Made by a program: the position numbers and the translations under genes. From the NCBI GenBank assembly GCA_963693085.1, contig OY856412.1:344301457-344365456 (forward strand): a stretch of DNA of 64,000 nt, in the 5' to 3' direction. Position 1 is the first letter of the stretch. Each line of letters starts with the position of its first letter. This document shows positions 59,760 to 64,000 of the stretch, piece by piece. Below the pieces are notes generated by a model that saw nothing but the letters and a program-made list of their open reading frames with translations, had not been told where the DNA came from and made no database searches. Source of the stretch: Alisma plantago-aquatica (lineage: Eukaryota > Streptophyta > Magnoliopsida > Alismatales > Alismataceae).

Positions 59760-61730
59760 AGAGCAAGAGTTGTTGTCACCATAGTTATAATTTGTCATTG
59801 ATGGGCATGTAATAGAATTAGTGAGTTGATATTATATGCCTAGAATTAATGAAAAAATCATGTATCTTGTATGGAAAAGAATATTATGAATATATTTCAT
59901 GTTTTTTTTTAATGTAATTGCCCAAATCTCTATGGTTTATATTTGATAGTTCTAGAGATAGTTATATGTATTAAATGATTCAATGACTCAAAGAATGAAT
60001 ACCTATAGCGTGGTCATCTGGAGAGCACAAATGAGAAATACATTTCTAGAATCCAAATGATGGTTATCTAGACTCTTTTGATTATTGAATTGACAGAGAC
60101 ATGCAAGTTATATTTATTAGGCAATATGACAAAAACATCTTCGCTAGATGCAGTGGGAGAGCGACTATTCTATTGGGTCTCATACTTACTGACATATATA
60201 AATCTTTTATGGTAAATGCTAAAGGTTGTTTTTAGTACCTCATTATATTTATTGATGCTATCAATAGCTATGGAAGTTTGTATTTAATGAAGTACAAGTA
60301 TGAATTTATTCAAGTGTTCAAGGATATCATGAATGAAGTACGTAACTAACTTGGTAAAAGTATTAAGACACTTGGATAACATCAATGTTAAAATATATCA
60401 GACCAAGAGCTTAATGACCTTCTGACAAAATTATGATAATGTATCACAATGATATACCCCTAGAATATAATGATGTGATCGAAACAAGGTATCACACCAT
60501 GTGAAGTCATGGTGAGATTATCGATAAAACTGGCTAATCTTCACAATTCTCTTTGGACACATGCTTTATGCTAAAACAATATACTGTCAAAAATGGTTCA
60601 AATAACACCATATGAGATATGGCATTGGAGGTGTCCTGATATGTATTTTATAAAGGATTTAATGCTTGTGTAAGAAAATAGTTTCTTAAAAATCTTTGCC
60701 CAAAAATCACATAAATTTTATCTTGCTAAATACTACCTTATATTCTAATCAAACAACAAAAATGTTTTGTTGCTAGGATAGTTGTAAACCTTAAAGGGAA
60801 TTTAATTCCAAAGGAATTAATGGGAGAAAAGTGGAATTCGAAAAGTTCAAGACAAATAAGAAAACATTGAACCTAAAGATGTACAAATAGGAACTATGAG
60901 CATCACAAATTGTTGTGGAATATCAAGTTCCTTATGTAACAGAAAACCTCATAAATCTAGTAGAACAAACCTTGAGTTTGAAAGTTTATGATATCGTATA
61001 ACTCAAGTAGGCAGTGATTTTATGATGAGTCAACTACCTACCAAGAAGATATTGAATAACCAAAGTATGAGAAATGGCCTGAGGCCATGAGATCAAAGAC
61101 AAACTCCATGTACACCAACAAGGTATGACCTTGTTGGATCCACCTAAAGGGGTAAATCCCATAGGGTGCATTTAGGGTCTTTGAGAAAAGTCCTACATGG
61201 ATAGTAATGTAAAAACCTACAAGAGTGGATTGGATGCAAAGGGTTTCAAATTAGTTCATGGTGTTGAACATGATGAAACACTTGCACTGATTTCCATGGT
61301 TAAATACATCAGGATAATGCTTGCTATTATAACTTATTGTGACTATGAGATTTAGCAAAATGGATGTCAAAATGGCATTACTTAATAGGAATAATTGAGA
61401 GGATGTGTATGTGACACAACCTGAAGGTTTTATAAATCCAACATTACAAATTAATTCTATAAGATACAAAGGTCAATCTTTGGATTGAAGCAAGCATCTC
61501 AGAGATGAAATCTTCAAATTTACAAGACAATCAAAGAGTTTGACTAGAGTAAGAATGAAAATGAAATCTTTGATTACATAAGATCTAGTGGGAGAATATC
61601 TATGTTCCAAACAATGATGGGGAATAACATCCTTATACTACAATTATTGAAACCTAACAAGGAAGCACCTTCTATGAAGAATTTAGGTGAAGCATGCTAT
61701 GTGATAGGAATTGAGATCTATTGCTAAAGA
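59760..61730 (+). pseudogene. Copia pol remnants: integrase and reverse transcriptase
   Basis: Integrase core at about 60150-60400: LGLILTDIYKSFMVNAKGCF, then YLIIFIDAINSYGSLYLMKY and a GKSIKTLG end. RT at about 61150-61725: NPIGCI, an LVHGVEHDETLALISMVKY-like stretch, EDVYVTQPEGFINP, and lastly MKNLGEACYVIGIEI. No single frame stays open beyond about 90 codons. The YVDD active-site region is not recognisable, and sequence after GIEI is missing. Confidence 0.75.
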
Positions 61731-61734
61731 CTGG

Positions 61735-61781
61735 ATTTTGGCTTAATTTTGAGGATGAAATTTGTTTTAAGGTGTGTAGGA
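61735..61781 (+). other. Gypsy polypurine-tract region abutting copia RT
   Basis: 'gaggatgaaatttgttttaa' followed by 'ggtgtgtagga' and then the LTR start matches the conserved 3' end of many plant chromovirus-type gypsy elements (GAGGACGAAATTT...TTTAAGGGGGGGAGAATG). No other gypsy coding sequence precedes it. Copia RT lies within about 10 bases upstream. Confidence 0.65.
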
Positions 61782-64000
61782 TGTGATGGAGTGGACTTTT
61801 GGAATCCTTAAATGTCCAACGCATATTGGAATTCATATGTTGACTTAGCTTGAGAACTCCAAGTACTTTGAAAAAATATGGATGATTAGTTGTGTTGAAA
61901 CCAAGATTAAGATCCCTAAGTTGATTCCCTTTTGGATTAAGTTGTTTATTGGTCAAGTAGTAGAAACATGGGATTGAGATTTTATGGGATATAGCTTGGA
62001 TGATAATAAAGCCTTGGTCAAAGTTTATTAATTGTATCGATATTTCTAGATGGAGCTATTTAAGTATGAATATGATGAAATCATGTGCTTTGTGGTGCAC
62101 ATGCAATAAGGTTAATACTCTTATGGCCAATGTTTCAATACAGTAGACTAAGATCAGATGATCTTCAATGACATGCACCCGAGACTTGGGGAAGCATGGA
62201 TTCAGTATGTGGCCCTCTCTTAATCCATGGATGGCTAGAAGAGAACGAACCCCAATCATCTCGCCTTGCTATTATGTTGTTGAGTTGAAGTGAGTCGTTG
62301 ATGGTCCATGTGAGCACGATCACTAATCGTGGGGTGAGAGGAGTGGGAGATAACCGATTGGTTATTTACTACTCCCCAAGATGAATTGTTTGACCCCCTT
62401 AATAGTCGAGTGATTGTTGGTTCAGTTTGCATAGAGTGCGAGCCTTCCATCTCCCACAAGCATGCTCGCTACCACAGAGCCTCGCTCTAAGGATGGGCCT
62501 TTAACCCCACCGCTGATCAACCTCATGGAGGTAGGGCTTCGGAGCCGCTAGCGTCGACCCAAGCAGCAATAGCCCAGGAAGCATGATGAGAGAGACCAAA
62601 AAGGGGTCTCGATGGTGCCATTGGACCAGATGAAAGGAAGACCGGGCAAACATGGACTTCTCATGCCTCTCTTTCATGGTGTTCCCCTATTTCATTGCCG
62701 CGACAGTATCAAGCGACGCACGCCTGCAAGGATGGAGATCTAGAGGCATTTGAGAGCAGGTAGTGGTGGTAGTGAGCCTATAGTGGTGGCTTGCCCGCAG
62801 GCATCGTGTGATCTGAATACCTGCTAGCTGCCTCGTCCGCTAGATCAGACACTGGTAGCTGTGATCCACAACTCACGTGGGTGCAAATTTGGCCTTAGGA
62901 GACGACATATCGCCTGTGAAACTGGCCGCTTGGGCAGGGCTCTATGTCGCAGAGGAAATAGAGGCCCTCGCGAGAACGGGGAAGGGGGAAAGGAAGACTT
63001 AGGCATGTGTGTCATTGGATCTGTGGATCCCACCCCCAGACTTGGTCCGGGTCACAACCAGGAGAAGTAGGCACACAGCCTAGGACACGTGGCGTCCATC
63101 TATTGGGCTAAAGAGGTAAAAAATATACATATCTTCAATAATCGTAGTACTTAGCTCGAACATCAGAAAAATACAAATTATATACCAAAATTCTCAGAAA
63201 AATGCATAGAACAAGATGGAATAATAATATCAGGCTTTTGTTGATTAAATATCAGCAATATCATGTAAGATGTGTAATGCTTGTTTAATGGATAATAAAT
63301 GTCAAACAATGGCTTAAAATCATGATAAAATGTTAGTACTCCATAATCATGCTTATAGTCCATCTGATGTCAGTAGTTATGATTTTGATGTACAAAATCA
63401 TGTAATTTTATTAATATGGTTAATTAGGGCTTTTAACCCTAAATAAAATGCAATAAATACATGTATGCTCAATAAATGATGAAACTTACATAATACCCTC
63501 ATATCAGTATCTGGAACTTCACTTTTAAATATGAGATCAACATGATACACATAATTCATGTTATATGATGATGTTTTCTCTAAATGAGATATACACCCTA
63601 ATATGCTTAATGTACATAATCTAGGGTTAATATGTGCACAACATGGATATGGAACCTAATGTTCAGATAATGAACCATAATCTAGAATATGACATCAGTA
63701 AGATAAACATAAGGCAAGAATACAAGTAATCATGAGAATATCATAATGAGATAAGCAAACCCTAATGAATACGATTAGGGTTAAGATGAGATGTAAGATG
63801 ATGTGAACATGATGATGGTACATGATCTTGTCTTGATCAGGGTTTTACCAAAGATATAGATGACATCAAGAATATATGGTTTAGATTATCTCTTCATCAA
63901 GGTATGCCATTACCTCTCACTTGGCTTATTATACATTATGCTTGTGTTATATGGTAGTAAATACTTGGCATATGGTATTGATTGAAATGATTGTCTTGTA
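61782..64000 (+). repeat. Gypsy LTR, cut by the window edge
   Basis: It starts TGTGATGGAGTGG and is the same family as the solo LTR at 43945-47118. Both have a GC-rich block (62.47-63.11 kb here) and the same later landmarks ('ttaattagggc', 'cttgtcttgatcagg', 'tacctct.acttggcttatt'). Judging from the solo copy it should extend roughly 0.8-1.0 kb beyond the window. The polypurine tract upstream shows it is a 3' LTR. Confidence 0.85.

Larger units (their letters stand above)
57534..61730 (+). mobile_element. Internal region of the copia element, decayed and 3'-truncated
   Basis: Untranslated leader with a (AT)n tract, then gag (about 59040-59740) and pol fragments (about 59760-61730) in normal copia order. 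It ends within reverse transcriptase, at a GEACYVIGIEI motif. There is no 3' LTR of its own; the next sequence is the end of a gypsy element. Confidence 0.8.

Overview
This is a gene-poor stretch of a large, AT-rich plant nuclear genome, almost certainly an angiosperm. I cannot name the species. Every feature I can support is a transposable element, a piece of one, or a simple or tandem repeat. I found no intact host protein gene, tRNA, rRNA or CRISPR array. The plant assignment rests on CACTA (En/Spm) elements carrying a TNP2-type transposase with plant-specific accessory domains, Ty1-copia and Ty3-gypsy LTR elements primed with initiator-Met-type primer sites, and a plant-type L1 LINE whose ORF1 resembles DUF4283.

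Layout from left to right. Positions 1-5049 hold the 5' end of a minus-strand LTR retrotransposon: an LTR at 2161-5049, a primer site at 2148-2160, and a visible internal region with no coding capacity. Positions 5677-16635 are CACTA element 1 (10,959 bp, TSD AGG). It has a TNP2 transposase pseudogene, a second 13-exon pseudogene (Transposase_24-like plus Ulp1/C48 protease), subterminal palindromes, a tandem array of long hairpins just upstream of the transposase, and a GC-rich leader. A solo LTR lies at 17448-20612 (TSD AGAAT) and is related to the LTR at 2161. Positions 22596-32578 are CACTA element 2 (9,983 bp, TSD AGT), an older, more decayed sibling in the same orientation. From 32.6 to 37.6 kb the sequence is mostly unassigned.

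Positions 37.6-50.8 kb hold a plus-strand LINE (ORF1, endonuclease, RT, RNase H, A-rich tail). It is split by a nested insertion at about 40.65-48.0 kb that contains a minus-strand gypsy gag remnant, a copia-like LTR remnant and a gypsy solo LTR at 43945-47118 (TSD ACTGC). Positions 50.88-53.42 kb are a degenerate tandem repeat of about 430 bp interrupted by (TA)n tracts that bracket a 339-bp terminal-inverted-repeat element, resembling the microsatellite-inserted 'Micron' type. From 55756 there is a copia 5' LTR (to 57518), a primer site, and decayed gag/integrase/RT to about 61.73 kb. The copia RT then runs straight into a gypsy polypurine tract and the gypsy LTR at 61782-64000, which is the same family as the solo LTR at 43945.

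How the genes fit together: in each CACTA element both genes read leftward from the right-hand end. The order is right TIR and subterminal palindromes, GC-rich leader, hairpin array, TNP2, then the Ulp1-type gene, and a conserved inverted repeat before the left subterminal palindromes. Both genes are broken in both copies, so neither element should be autonomous as read. The most unusual feature is the hairpin array next to the transposase start. Both siblings keep it, but with different unit lengths (449 bp against about 313-316 bp). It is a candidate source of double-stranded RNA aimed at the family itself, or a structured regulatory region.
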